In this document: piece by piece, positions 1 through 8,397 of the stretch
Numbering within the stretch: position 1 is the first letter of the stretch
How the letters are laid out: each line of letters starts with the position of its first letter
Assembly: GCF_019635515.1 (NCBI RefSeq)
Contig: NZ_JAHBZI010000001.1
Coordinates: forward strand, 2,046,001 to 2,110,000
Source of the DNA: Sphingomonas sp.
GTDB taxonomy: Bacteria; Pseudomonadota; Alphaproteobacteria; Sphingomonadales; Sphingomonadaceae
Length of the DNA: 64,000 bases
Reading direction: 5' to 3'
Notes under the pieces: model-generated
The model's database searches: none
Seen by the model: only the letters and a program-made list of their open reading frames with translations
What the model was told of the DNA's origin: nothing
Position numbers and translations under genes: made by a program

Positions 1-3000
1 CGGTGCCCGACACGACCACGCCATCGCCCACCACCGCAGCGATCGGCGCCTCGCCCAGCGAATCGGGGCCGAACAATTCGGCGAAGCGCGGGTCCTCCGT
101 CACCGCCAGCGCGGCACCGGCCAGCTCGAGCCGCGCGGCGGCATCCTCGACCCCGCCCGCGCCAGCCAGCCAGCGATCGGCGGCGGCGGCGCGGTTCGCG
201 GGCGCGACGCCGGGCAATCGCTCGAACAACGCATGCAGCAACCGCCCGCGCTCGGCGGCCACGCGCATCGCGGGCGTAGGCGGCGGATCGGCGACCGAAT
301 CGTCCCCCAGCGATGAAGGCGCCAATGGTCGCGGCGGCCGCGCTTCCTGCGGTGCCGGCGCGGTGATCCAGGCCGGCAAAGCGGGCTTTGCGGCAGCAAC
401 CACCGCTTCGGACTTTTTCGCCGCAACCGGCGCGGACGGCACGATGCCGCGGAATTCGCTTTCCGCCCCCAGCGCCGCGAATGCCCGGGCACAGGCGGCA
501 TACCAGCTGGCCGCCGGGGCCTCGCCCTTCGCCATCGGCCCGAGCGCTCCGGCGATCACCAGCCGCTCCTCGGCGCGCGTCGCGGCGACGTAAAAGAGCC
601 GCCAATGCTCCTCCATCTCGCGGGCATCGGTTTCGGCGACCACCGCGTCGAGCACCCCGCCCCGCTCGCTACTACGCGGCCGGAAAATCGGAAACGCCTC
701 GCCATCATGCCCCTCGGGCTGCCAGCCGAGGAAATCGCGCGGGCTTTTGGCGGGATCGGCGGTGGCGTCCGCCAGGATCACCAGCGGCGCCTGCAAGCCC
801 TTGGCGCCATGCGCGGTCATCACGCGCACCGCCCCGCGCGGCTGATCGGCCTCGCGCTTGATCTCGACATCGCCGCGATCGAACCAGTCGAGGAAGCGTT
901 GCAGCGTCGGTGTGGCGACACTCTCGAAATTTAGCGCGGCGCTCAGCAACTCCTCGATCGGATCGCGCGCCTCATCGCCCAGCCGCAGCAGCAGCTTGCG
1001 CCGCCCGTCCATCTCGCCCGACAGCATCGTCTCAAGGAAGCGATAGGGCGTGGTGAAGTCCGCCATCGCGAGCAACTGCTCCAGCGGCCGCAGCCGTTCG
1101 GCAGGCTGGGTCGCGCGGAGATGCCGCCATAGCCCGCCGCGCTCGCGTACCGCGCCCGCCATCAGTTCGTCCTGCGTCCAGCCGATCAGCGGGGACACCA
1201 GCAGGCTGGCGAGCGACAGGTCATCCTCGGGCTGGAGGACGAAGCGGATCGCGGCGAGCAGGTCCTGAACGGCAAGCGGTGCGTTCAGCCGCAACCGATC
1301 CACCCCCGCCACCGGCACACCCTCGGCATAGAGGCGCGCGACGATCAGCGACGCCAGCTCGCCGCGGCGCTTGACCAGCACCATCACATCCTCGGGCCCG
1401 AGCGGCGTGCCATCGCGCTTGCGAACGCTACCGTCGGTCCAGCCCTTGATCGCCCGCGCGATCTTCTTGGCATGCTCGCGCGTCGCATCGAGCACCCATT
1501 CCTCCTCGTCGGCCTCGGTTCCGCCTTCGATGGTCAGCGGCCAGAGCGTGACGGTCCCCGGCCCCGCCACTTCGCTGGCGTGCGGCTCCGCCTCGCTGAG
1601 CTCGCCCATCCCCGGCGCGGGCAACTGCGCCAGCGCTGCATCGACGAACTCCAGAATCGGCTTGGTCGAACGGAAGCTGTGGGTGAGCGACAGCGATTCC
1701 AGCTCGCGCGCTTCGGTCTCGTAGTCCTCGGCCAGCTTCGCCTTTGCGTCGAAATAATCGTGCGCGGCACGGAAGAAGATCGGATCGGTGCCCTGAAAGC
1801 CGAAGATCGCCTGCTTGTAGTCGCCGACCGTGAACAGCGTCCGCACGCCCTCCTCCCGCGTGCCGCGCCCGGCGAAGAACTCGTCGGCCAGCGCGCGGAC
1901 GATCGTCCATTGCTTGAGGTTGGTATCCTGGGCCTCGTCGATCAGGACATGCTCGGTCGCCTGATCGAGCTTGAAGCGTACCCAGTCGCCCATGCCTTCC
2001 TGCGCCAGCAAGGCCACCGCCGCACGGATCAGATCGTCGAAATCGACCGCGCCGACGCGCCGCTTGGCCTCAGCATAGGTCCGCGCATAGACGCGCCCCG
2101 CTTCCAGCCCGCGCGCCAGCAGATCGGCATAATCGGCCTGCACCTTCATCGCCAGCAATTCGGCGCAGCGCCCGCCGATGCGCTCGGCCAGCCCCTCATA
2201 ATCTGGTTCGGCGGCGATCAGCTTGGCTGAGATCTTGCGCGGATCGCCGGTCCTGGTGCGAAAGACGAGGCCCAGCGCGTCCAGCCCGGCGACGCGATCC
2301 TTCGCTCCCAGCCAGCCGCCGATCGCCTCGACCGCGGCGATACCCGTCGCCGTCCCCCATTGCCGGTTCGCCACCACCACTTTCCGCAACCCGGCGATAT
2401 CGAACGCGTCGTCGGCACAGCAGCGCGCCAGTTCCTCACCCACACCGCCGCTCGGCAAACCCATCGCCCGGCGCAGGAACGGCTGGATACCCGCAGGCAG
2501 CGCGGCCAGCGCCGCATCCGCTTGCGCGCAGCGATGCAGGAACGCCTCGGCCTGCCCCTCACCCAGACGCAAGCTGAGCGCACCGACCGCGTCGATCAGC
2601 CAGGTCTGTCCATTGCGCCCGGCATCCACCAGCATCCCGGCCAGCGCCTCGCGCTTGAGCACGGCTTCCTCGCGCCCATCGAGCGGGCGAAAGCCGGGCA
2701 CCAGCCCCGCTTCGACGGGAAAGGCCGACAGCAAGGTCTGGCAGAAGCTGTGGATCGTCTGGATGCGCAGCCCCCCGCCCGGCGCATCGAGCACCTTGGC
2801 GAACAGGGTCCGCGCCCGTGCGACCATCTCCGGCGTCGCGGTCTCACCAAGCGAGGCGAGATCGGCGCGGACGTCGTTTTCAGCGGCCTGGACCCAGCTC
2901 GCCAGCCTCGAGGTGATCCGTTCGGACATCTCCGCCGCGCCGGCCTTGGTGAAGGTCAGGCAGAGGATCGCGCCGGGATCGGTGCCGCCCAGCAGCAACC

Positions 3001-3136
3001 GCCACACGCGCGCCGCCAGCACCTGGGTCTTGCCCGTGCCCGCCGACGCCGACAGCCAGATATGGCGCGCCGGATCGCTTGCGGCACGCTGATTGCCCTT
3101 GAGCGGATGGAGCGGACGGACGCTACTCACGGCCAT
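1..3136 (-). CDS. addA: AddA helicase-nuclease (3' part beyond window)
   Basis: Helicase-nuclease subunit of the AddAB complex, which resects double-strand breaks for RecA loading. About 1045 codons are present. Visible UvrD-family motifs in order are a Walker A (SASAGTGKT, near residue 30), an HVLIDEAQDTN Walker B, LTHSFRST, VMTAHGAKGLQAPLVIL and FYVAATRAEERLVI. The C-terminal nuclease domain expected for AddA would lie beyond the left edge and is not seen. I place the start at an ATG (3134-3136) encoding MAVSSVRPL; a GTG two codons later is possible. The start overlaps the end of addB by 14 bp, so the two are almost certainly translationally coupled. It is the last visible gene of tsaE-amgK-murU-addB-addA. 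Confidence 0.93.
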   Translation of the reverse strand, partial: MAVSSVRPLHPLKGNQRAASDPARHIWLSASAGTGKTQVLAARVWRLLLGGTDPGAILCLTFTKAGAAEMSERITSRLASWVQAAENDVRADLASLGETATPEMVARARTLFAKVLDAPGGGLRIQTIHSFCQTLLSAFPVEAGLVPGFRPLDGREEAVLKREALAGMLVDAGRNGQTWLIDAVGALSLRLGEGQAEAFLHRCAQADAALAALPAGIQPFLRRAMGLPSGGVGEELARCCADDAFDIAGLRKVVVANRQWGTATGIAAVEAIGGWLGAKDRVAGLDALGLVFRTRTGDPRKISAKLIAAEPDYEGLAERIGGRCAELLAMKVQADYADLLARGLEAGRVYARTYAEAKRRVGAVDFDDLIRAAVALLAQEGMGDWVRFKLDQATEHVLIDEAQDTNLKQWTIVRALADEFFAGRGTREEGVRTLFTVGDYKQAIFGFQGTDPIFFRAAHDYFDAKAKLAEDYETEARELESLSLTHSFRSTKPILEFVDAALAQLPAPGMGELSEAEPHASEVAGPGTVTLWPLTIEGGTEADEEEWVLDATREHAKKIARAIKGWTDGSVRKRDGTPLGPEDVMVLVKRRGELASLIVARLYAEGVPVAGVDRLRLNAPLAVQDLLAAIRFVLQPEDDLSLASLLVSPLIGWTQDELMAGAVRERGGLWRHLRATQPAERLRPLEQLLAMADFTTPYRFLETMLSGEMDGRRKLLLRLGDEARDPIEELLSAALNFESVATPTLQRFLDWFDRGDVEIKREADQPRGAVRVMTAHGAKGLQAPLVILADATADPAKSPRDFLGWQPEGHDGEAFPIFRPRSSERGGVLDAVVAETDAREMEEHWRLFYVAATRAEERLVIAGALGPMAKGEAPAASWYAACARAFAALGAESEFRGIVPSAPVAAKKSEAVVAAAKPALPAWITAPAPQEARPPRPLAPSSLGDDSVADPPPTPAMRVAAERGRLLHALFERLPGVAPANRAAAADRWLAGAGGVEDAAARLELAGAALAVTEDPRFAELFGPDSLGEAPIAAVVGDGVVVSGT

Positions 3137-6050
3137 ACCATTCGTCGCGGCGCATCAGCTGGTCATATTCGGCATAGGGCGCATATTCGGGGACGAGCTT
3201 GGCGGTGAACGCCCGCCCGCCGGTCAGCCAGTCCTGGACCGCTTCGTGGAAATTGCCTCCGGCGATGGCGACGAACTCGTCCGCCGGGATCGGATCGCGC
3301 TTCCGCGGCGATGTGGGCGAATCGATATAGCCGAAACTGCCGTTCTTCCGCGCCAGCGACCAATATTCGAACCCCCGCGCATCACCGCTGATGCCATGGA
3401 AGCCGCCCTCTTCGGCGATCAGTCCGAGCAAGCCGAGCTGGAGGCTGTATCCCGCACGAACCGCCTTGGGGCTCGGCGGCTGGCCGGTCTTGTAATCGAC
3501 CACCGCCAGCGTTCCGTCGGGCAGCCGGTCGATCCGGTCGAACTTGCCTTTGAGCGTCACGCCCGCGAACTGGATCTGCCCCTCCTGCTCGACACCCAGC
3601 ACGCGGCGGCCATCGGCTGCCTGCGCGGCGATCTCCCGCGCGATCCAGTCGATCGCTTCCATCAATCGCGGCTGCCACAGCGCCCGCATCATCGGATGGG
3701 TACGCTCGTCGGCCAGCATCGCCAGCGCGCGCGCATGCAGCCTGTCGGGCGCGCAATCGTCGTGCCGTGCCCATTGCTCCAGCACATCGTGCACCGCCGT
3801 TCCGCGCCACGCCGCGCTGGGATCGGCATCGACGGGATCGAGCGGCGCGAGGCGCAGCATGCGCTTGGCATAGAAAGCGTAGGGATCGGCCTTGAGCCGG
3901 TCGACTTCGGTAACCGAAATGACCTTGGGACGCGCCGCGACCGGTGGCGACGGTTCAGGCCGTGCGGAGGGTTCGTGACGGCCCGGCTCATCGATCGCCC
4001 GCGCCCAGGCAGCGAGATCGTCCGCTCGAATCAGCCCGCCCGACAGCGCCTCCAGCCGCAGCCAGAAACGCGAGGCTATCGTCGGCGCCGAGCTATCGCG
4101 CCGCGCGCGCGTCAGCAGGACTTCGCGCGCACCCAACGCCCCGGCCAGGTCATGCGCCGAAATGCCGATCCGCCGCTCCAGCCCGGGCAGCTCCAGTTCG
4201 GCGCGGATGCGCGGGGCGAGCCAGGGATCGGGCGCGGGCAGACCCGGCCAGACGCCTTCGTTCAGCCCGCCCAGGATCATCAGATCGGCATTGTGCAGCC
4301 GCGCCTCGATCAGGCCGAGGATCGCCAGCCGCGGGTGTCCGCCCTGCGGCGGGCGAACCGCGGTCTCGTCCATCAAGGTACGCAACAGCGGCGCAAGGCT
4401 GGCAGGATCGGCCAGCGGCGGGCCGAACGCGGCCTCGCGCTCCAGCGCATCGAGCAGATCGGCGGCGGCGCGGCCCTCGGCACGGCTCCACAATGCGTCG
4501 CCACCCAGAGCCTGCGCGGTTTCGCGCAGCGCTGCGAGCATGCCCGCAAGGGGCTGCGGCCCGGCGGCGAACACCGCCTCCACCGGCTCCAGCAGCGGCC
4601 GTGCTTCGATCCACCACGCCTGCGCCGCGCGACGCAGTCCGCCGTCGCGCCCGTCCTGTTCGGCGAGATGCCGGTCGATCCCCGCCAGTCCCGGCGCCGG
4701 TCGCGGGCCGCGCAGGGCCCGGTCGAGCAAGCGCGCGCCCTCCAGCCATTCGAGCCGCGCCTCGGGCCGCACCAGCGGATGCTTGAGCAGGCTAAGCAGC
4801 GCCAGTGGCGCGAAATCCTGCGCGGCGGCTTCGGCAAGCGCCAGCAGCAGCGTGCCGGGCGGCAGCACCGAAAGCGCCTGTCCCGCCGAATCGTCGATCG
4901 CCACACCCCAGCGCGCGAGATGCGCCACCACGCGGCGGGCGAGCGCGCGGTCGGGCGTCACCAGCGCCGCCGTCCTGCCTTCGATCTCCAGCACCTGCCG
5001 CAGCGCCAGCGCGATGCCTTGCGCTTCCTCGGCCGGCGTCGCCGCCTCCAGCACACGCACGCCATCGAAGATGCGTTCGGACTCGTCGAGCCCGCTCCAT
5101 TCGCGGGTCAGCTCGGGCGGCGCCATCGCCGTCTCGATCGCCTTGCTCCGCGCGGCGGCGGCATCGTGCGTGCTGCCGCCCTGCCAGATCTCAAACTCGC
5201 TGCGGTTCACGCCCATCCGCTCTAGCAGCAGCTTGAGCTGGAACTGCGGGTGCGTCTCCATCGCCCGCTTGCGGCGGCCGGTATCCGGATCGGGCCCATG
5301 CGGGCCGAGCGACGCCCATTCACCTTCGCTGATGCCGGTCGAAAGGCCCGGCAGCACCACCATGCCCTGCGGCATTCCCGCCACCACGCGCAGCAGCCGC
5401 GCGATCGCCGGTGCGCTGGCGGTGATGCCCGCCGCGCAGACGAACCCGGCAGGCGGCGCATCGCGCCAGCGCTTCGCGACCTTGGCCAGCAGCCGCGTCC
5501 GCCGTTCGGCCAGATCGATCCGGCCGAGCTGTTTCAACTCCACGGGCCAGCGCTTGAGCACGATCTCGAACAATGCGAGCGAGCGCTCCCAATGCGCCGA
5601 GAGGTCGCCGAGATCGAGACCCTTGAGCGCGCGCGGTTCGACTTCCTCGATCAGCAACTGATCGAGTGTCGCCGCCAGATCGCCCGCCAGCCGCACCGCT
5701 TCCGCCGCATCGACCGGCGCGCCGCTTTCCTGGATCAGCCGAGCGAGGATCATCCGCCGCTGCAGGGGATCGATCGCAGGCGGCACCGGGTCTGTATCCT
5801 CGACCGCCTCGAAAACGGCCTCGTCAAGCTCGGGATCGCCGACGGCGACCAGCCGCGGCAGCAGCAATCCGCCGCCGCTTGCGCGCACGAATGCATCCTG
5901 GATCGCCCGCTTGGCGCGGTTGTTCGGGACCAGAACCGTCCCGCGCGCCAGCCCCAGCGCATCGCCACCGAAGCGCGCGATCAGCCCATCCGCCAGCGCA
6001 TCGGCGAACGGGCGATGCGGAGGGATGGTGAAGAGGTGGAGACGGCTCAT
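3123..6050 (-). CDS. addB: AddB, nuclease subunit of the AddAB recombination complex
   Basis: 975-residue partner of AddA in double-strand break repair. The N-terminal part is a degraded helicase-like fold (GTVLVPNNRAKRAIQDAF near residue 40, in place of a good Walker A). The C-terminal part carries a PD-(D/E)XK nuclease core: GKFDRIDRLPDG followed by AVVDYKTGQPPSPKA and then a GYSLQLGLL helix. The long hydrophilic middle and the length fit the alphaproteobacterial AddB type. It starts 38 bp after murU and overlaps addA by 14 bp. A 710-codon open frame on the opposite strand is a composition shadow. Confidence 0.93.
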   Translation of the reverse strand: MSRLHLFTIPPHRPFADALADGLIARFGGDALGLARGTVLVPNNRAKRAIQDAFVRASGGGLLLPRLVAVGDPELDEAVFEAVEDTDPVPPAIDPLQRRMILARLIQESGAPVDAAEAVRLAGDLAATLDQLLIEEVEPRALKGLDLGDLSAHWERSLALFEIVLKRWPVELKQLGRIDLAERRTRLLAKVAKRWRDAPPAGFVCAAGITASAPAIARLLRVVAGMPQGMVVLPGLSTGISEGEWASLGPHGPDPDTGRRKRAMETHPQFQLKLLLERMGVNRSEFEIWQGGSTHDAAAARSKAIETAMAPPELTREWSGLDESERIFDGVRVLEAATPAEEAQGIALALRQVLEIEGRTAALVTPDRALARRVVAHLARWGVAIDDSAGQALSVLPPGTLLLALAEAAAQDFAPLALLSLLKHPLVRPEARLEWLEGARLLDRALRGPRPAPGLAGIDRHLAEQDGRDGGLRRAAQAWWIEARPLLEPVEAVFAAGPQPLAGMLAALRETAQALGGDALWSRAEGRAAADLLDALEREAAFGPPLADPASLAPLLRTLMDETAVRPPQGGHPRLAILGLIEARLHNADLMILGGLNEGVWPGLPAPDPWLAPRIRAELELPGLERRIGISAHDLAGALGAREVLLTRARRDSSAPTIASRFWLRLEALSGGLIRADDLAAWARAIDEPGRHEPSARPEPSPPVAARPKVISVTEVDRLKADPYAFYAKRMLRLAPLDPVDADPSAAWRGTAVHDVLEQWARHDDCAPDRLHARALAMLADERTHPMMRALWQPRLMEAIDWIAREIAAQAADGRRVLGVEQEGQIQFAGVTLKGKFDRIDRLPDGTLAVVDYKTGQPPSPKAVRAGYSLQLGLLGLIAEEGGFHGISGDARGFEYWSLARKNGSFGYIDSPTSPRKRDPIPADEFVAIAGGNFHEAVQDWLTGGRAFTAKLVPEYAPYAEYDQLMRRDEWYGRE

Positions 6051-6088
6051 CTGCGCTCAGCCTAGGGCCAAGAAACCGGCAAGGGAAA

Positions 6089-6841
6089 TCACATCTCCGC
6101 CAGCACGGCCTCCGCCTCGCCCACCGCTGCGGGCGTGCCGACATCGAACCACATGCCCTGGTGCACGACGCCCCACAGGCGTCCCGCCTCCAGCGCGCGA
6201 TCCCAGAACAGGTTGGTCGAGAATGGCCCCTCGGGCCAGTCGCGGATCACGCGCGGAGAGAGGATCTGGATGCCGATATAGACGAACGGCGCCAACCGAC
6301 CGGGCTTGCGACGTTCGATGATGCGGCCGAACGGATCGAGGCGGAAATCGCCCTGCCCCCTGTGGCAATGCGCGCGCGCCAACGGCACGAGCAGCAACAG
6401 CGCGTCCATCCTGTCGTCGTCCCACGCCGCGGCAAGCTGGCGCAGCGCATCGATCGGACCATCGACCCAAAGATTGTCGCTGTTGACGCAGAAGAACGGC
6501 TTGTCGCCGATCATCTCGCGCGCCTGCACCACGCCGCCGCCGGTCTCCAGCAATTGCCGGCGCTCGTCGGAGATCAGCACGTCCATGTCGTGTACCCGCG
6601 CCCTCAGATGCGCCTCGATCTGATCGGCGAGGTAATGGACGTTGACCACCGCGCGCCGCACGCCGGCACCGCGCAGATGATCGAAGGTGTGATCGAGCAG
6701 GGTCTTGCCCGCCACTTCCACCAGCGGCTTGGGACGCGTCGCCGTCAGCGGGCGCATGCGCTTGCCCAAGCCTGCGGCCATCACCATCGCGGTCTCGGGA
6801 ACAGGCGCGTCCGGCTGGGGGCGCAGCGCGTAGGTCGTCAT
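6089..6841 (-). CDS. murU: N-acetylmuramate alpha-1-phosphate uridylyltransferase
   Basis: Predicted to transfer UMP from UTP to MurNAc-alpha-1-phosphate, giving UDP-MurNAc in the peptidoglycan-recycling shunt that bypasses de novo UDP-MurNAc synthesis. The 250-residue protein has the nucleotidyltransferase signature MVMAAGLGKRMRPLT near residue 20, then TRPKPLVEVAGKTLLDH, an NSDNLW metal-site motif and a late WFDVGTP segment. The start codon overlaps the amgK stop (ATGA), and AmgK makes its substrate, which supports MurU over a generic sugar nucleotidyltransferase. Confidence 0.85.
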   Translation of the reverse strand: MTTYALRPQPDAPVPETAMVMAAGLGKRMRPLTATRPKPLVEVAGKTLLDHTFDHLRGAGVRRAVVNVHYLADQIEAHLRARVHDMDVLISDERRQLLETGGGVVQAREMIGDKPFFCVNSDNLWVDGPIDALRQLAAAWDDDRMDALLLLVPLARAHCHRGQGDFRLDPFGRIIERRKPGRLAPFVYIGIQILSPRVIRDWPEGPFSTNLFWDRALEAGRLWGVVHQGMWFDVGTPAAVGEAEAVLAEM

Positions 6842-7818
6842 TCGCCGGCGAGCGTCATCGGATCGCCACGCAGGTGCGCGGGCACATTGGCGTCGAACCA
6901 GTCGGCAACGGGCTTGAGCGCCGGGTGCTTGAGGTCGCGCTCCAGATAGGTCCAGACGCGCGGGCAGAGCCCCGGATAGCGCGGCTTGCCGTCACGTTTC
7001 CACAGGCGGGTGAAAATGCCGATGATCTTGGCGTTCCGCTGCGCGCCGAGGACGTGATATGCGATATCGAAATCGTCGCCGACGCCGGTCACCCGCTTGT
7101 AGCGGTCGAGCATGGCAGTCTCGAGCTCTGGAGACACGTCGCGGCGCGCGTCCTGCAACAGAGAGACGAGATCATAGGCCGGATGACCCGAAAGCGCGTC
7201 CTGGAAATCGAGCAGGCCCAAATTCTCGCTGCCTTCGATCAGCATGATGTTCTCGGCATGGTAATCGCGCAGCACCGTGACAGGCTCGTGACCGGTTAGC
7301 ACCGAGTCCAGCACCGCGTTCCAGGCGTCGTTATAGCCTTCCGCATCGGGCTCCAGCCCCAGTGCCGGGCAATACCATTCGGTGAGCAGCCGCGCCTCGC
7401 GGTGATATTGCGACGGGCTGTAGGGCCCGATGTCGTCGGCAGCCGGATGATCGCGCAGGCGGATCAGCAGGTCGACCGCCTCTTCGTAGAGGCGCAATTC
7501 GCTCTCAGGCGCGGCATCCACGGTCTCGCGCATCCGCGCGTCGCCGAAATCGGATATCAGAACGAGGCCCTGCTCCAGATCCTCATGCAGGATCTCGGGC
7601 GCGGCGAAACCGCGCTGGGTGAGCCAGCGGGCGATCGAGATGAACGGCTTCGGATCCTCGCCCTTGTCGGGTGGCGAATCCATCAGGATCGCGGTCCGCT
7701 CATGCTCGACGATGCGGAAATAGCGGCGGAACGAAGCGTCACCGGCGAGCGGACGAATCTCCGCGCCTTCCCATCCCGCCGCGGCGAGAAAGTCAGGGGC
7801 GGCGGGATGCGGATTCAT
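6838..7818 (-). CDS. amgK: Anomeric MurNAc/GlcNAc kinase of the cell-wall recycling pathway
   Basis: Phosphotransferase of the APH fold, predicted to phosphorylate the anomeric hydroxyl of MurNAc (and GlcNAc) ahead of MurU. Visible are GDASFRRYFRI near the N-terminus, the catalytic loop VLRDYHAENIML (Brenner D and downstream N) and LGLLDFQDALSGHPAYDL, equivalent to the DFG metal site. The open frame extends upstream to 7947, but the family begins near NPHPAAPDFLAAAGW. The ATG at 7816-7818 also gives an ATGA overlap with tsaE, so I use that start (326 aa). An aminoglycoside resistance role is unlikely given the murU neighbour. Confidence 0.85.
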   Translation of the reverse strand: MNPHPAAPDFLAAAGWEGAEIRPLAGDASFRRYFRIVEHERTAILMDSPPDKGEDPKPFISIARWLTQRGFAAPEILHEDLEQGLVLISDFGDARMRETVDAAPESELRLYEEAVDLLIRLRDHPAADDIGPYSPSQYHREARLLTEWYCPALGLEPDAEGYNDAWNAVLDSVLTGHEPVTVLRDYHAENIMLIEGSENLGLLDFQDALSGHPAYDLVSLLQDARRDVSPELETAMLDRYKRVTGVGDDFDIAYHVLGAQRNAKIIGIFTRLWKRDGKPRYPGLCPRVWTYLERDLKHPALKPVADWFDANVPAHLRGDPMTLAGE

Positions 7819-8258
7819 ATCTGGGACCATCGGTCCCTCCATGCCGCCGGGACCTTCGCTGTCAACTCCCGCGCGCCGTCCGGTGTCACTTCCAGGGACA
7901 ACCACAGCGCATCGGACCATGCCGCCGCGCCCAGCCGCTCGGGCCATTCGACGATCAGCAGCGAATCGTGGCGGGCATCGTCTAGGCCGAGTTCCTCGGC
8001 TTCGTGCGGATGCTCGATCCGGTAGAGATCGACGTGCAGCACTGGAAAGCGGACTTCGGGCGGCTCATAAGGCTGGACGATCGCGAAGCTGGGTGATGGC
8101 GCCTCGCCTTCAAGGCCGAGCACCGCGAGCAGGCCGCGAGCGATGCTGGTCTTGCCCGCACCCAGTTCGCCGGACAATGTGATGACGTCGCCGGGGCGGG
8201 CCATCGACGCCAGCTTTGCCCCGAGATCATGCGAGTCCTGAGGAAAAGCGAGCCTCAC
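7815..8258 (-). CDS. tsaE: tRNA threonylcarbamoyladenosine biosynthesis ATPase TsaE
   Basis: Small P-loop ATPase that works with TsaB and TsaD to form t6A37 in ANN-decoding tRNAs. The 147-residue protein shows GELGAGKTSIARGLL (Walker A), then PSPSFAIVQPY, HVDLYRIEHPHEAEELGL and LLIVEWPERLG, all typical of the family. The start is taken as GTG at 8256-8258 (VRLAFPQDSHDLG). The open frame continues upstream, but those codons lie in the inverted repeat at 8264-8383, so a longer start would be an artefact. It is the first gene of the recycling/repair cluster and overlaps amgK by 4 bp. Confidence 0.9.
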   Translation of the reverse strand: MRLAFPQDSHDLGAKLASMARPGDVITLSGELGAGKTSIARGLLAVLGLEGEAPSPSFAIVQPYEPPEVRFPVLHVDLYRIEHPHEAEELGLDDARHDSLLIVEWPERLGAAAWSDALWLSLEVTPDGARELTAKVPAAWRDRWSQI

Positions 8259-8263
8259 GCAAA

Positions 8264-8383
8264 TCCTCCCCCGGTGGGGGAGGTGGCAGCCGAAGGCTGA
8301 CGGAGGGGGTAAGTCACGAGCGATCCGCTTTGGGCGGGCCCCCTCCACCGCTTCGCGGTCCCCCTCTCCCTCCGAGGGAGGAT
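8264..8383. repeat. Type A intergenic inverted repeat, copy 1
   Basis: An imperfect palindrome of about 120 bp between divL and tsaE. Both ends are short hairpins of the form CCTCCCCC-loop-GGGGGAGG. Inside are a GAAGGCTGACGGAGGGGG arm and a matching CCCCCTCCACCGCTTCGC arm. Close relatives are at 18424-18543, 29135-29255 and 43879-44010. It could fold in RNA and act as a terminator or mRNA stabiliser. Confidence 0.9.
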
Positions 8384-8397
8384 TGAAGCTGCTAAAT

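Noticed and set aside
3093..5225. 710-codon open frame on the plus strand opposite addB
   Set aside because: It is a GC-rich antisense shadow: Arg/Gln/Pro-rich, no motif, while the minus-strand frame is clearly AddB.
6838..7818. Aminoglycoside-resistance phosphotransferase
   Set aside because: The APH fold is shared, but overlap with murU and the recycling context point to AmgK.
8259..8348. N-terminal extension of tsaE
   Set aside because: The extra codons come from the type A inverted repeat; the GTG at 8256-8258 fits the family start.
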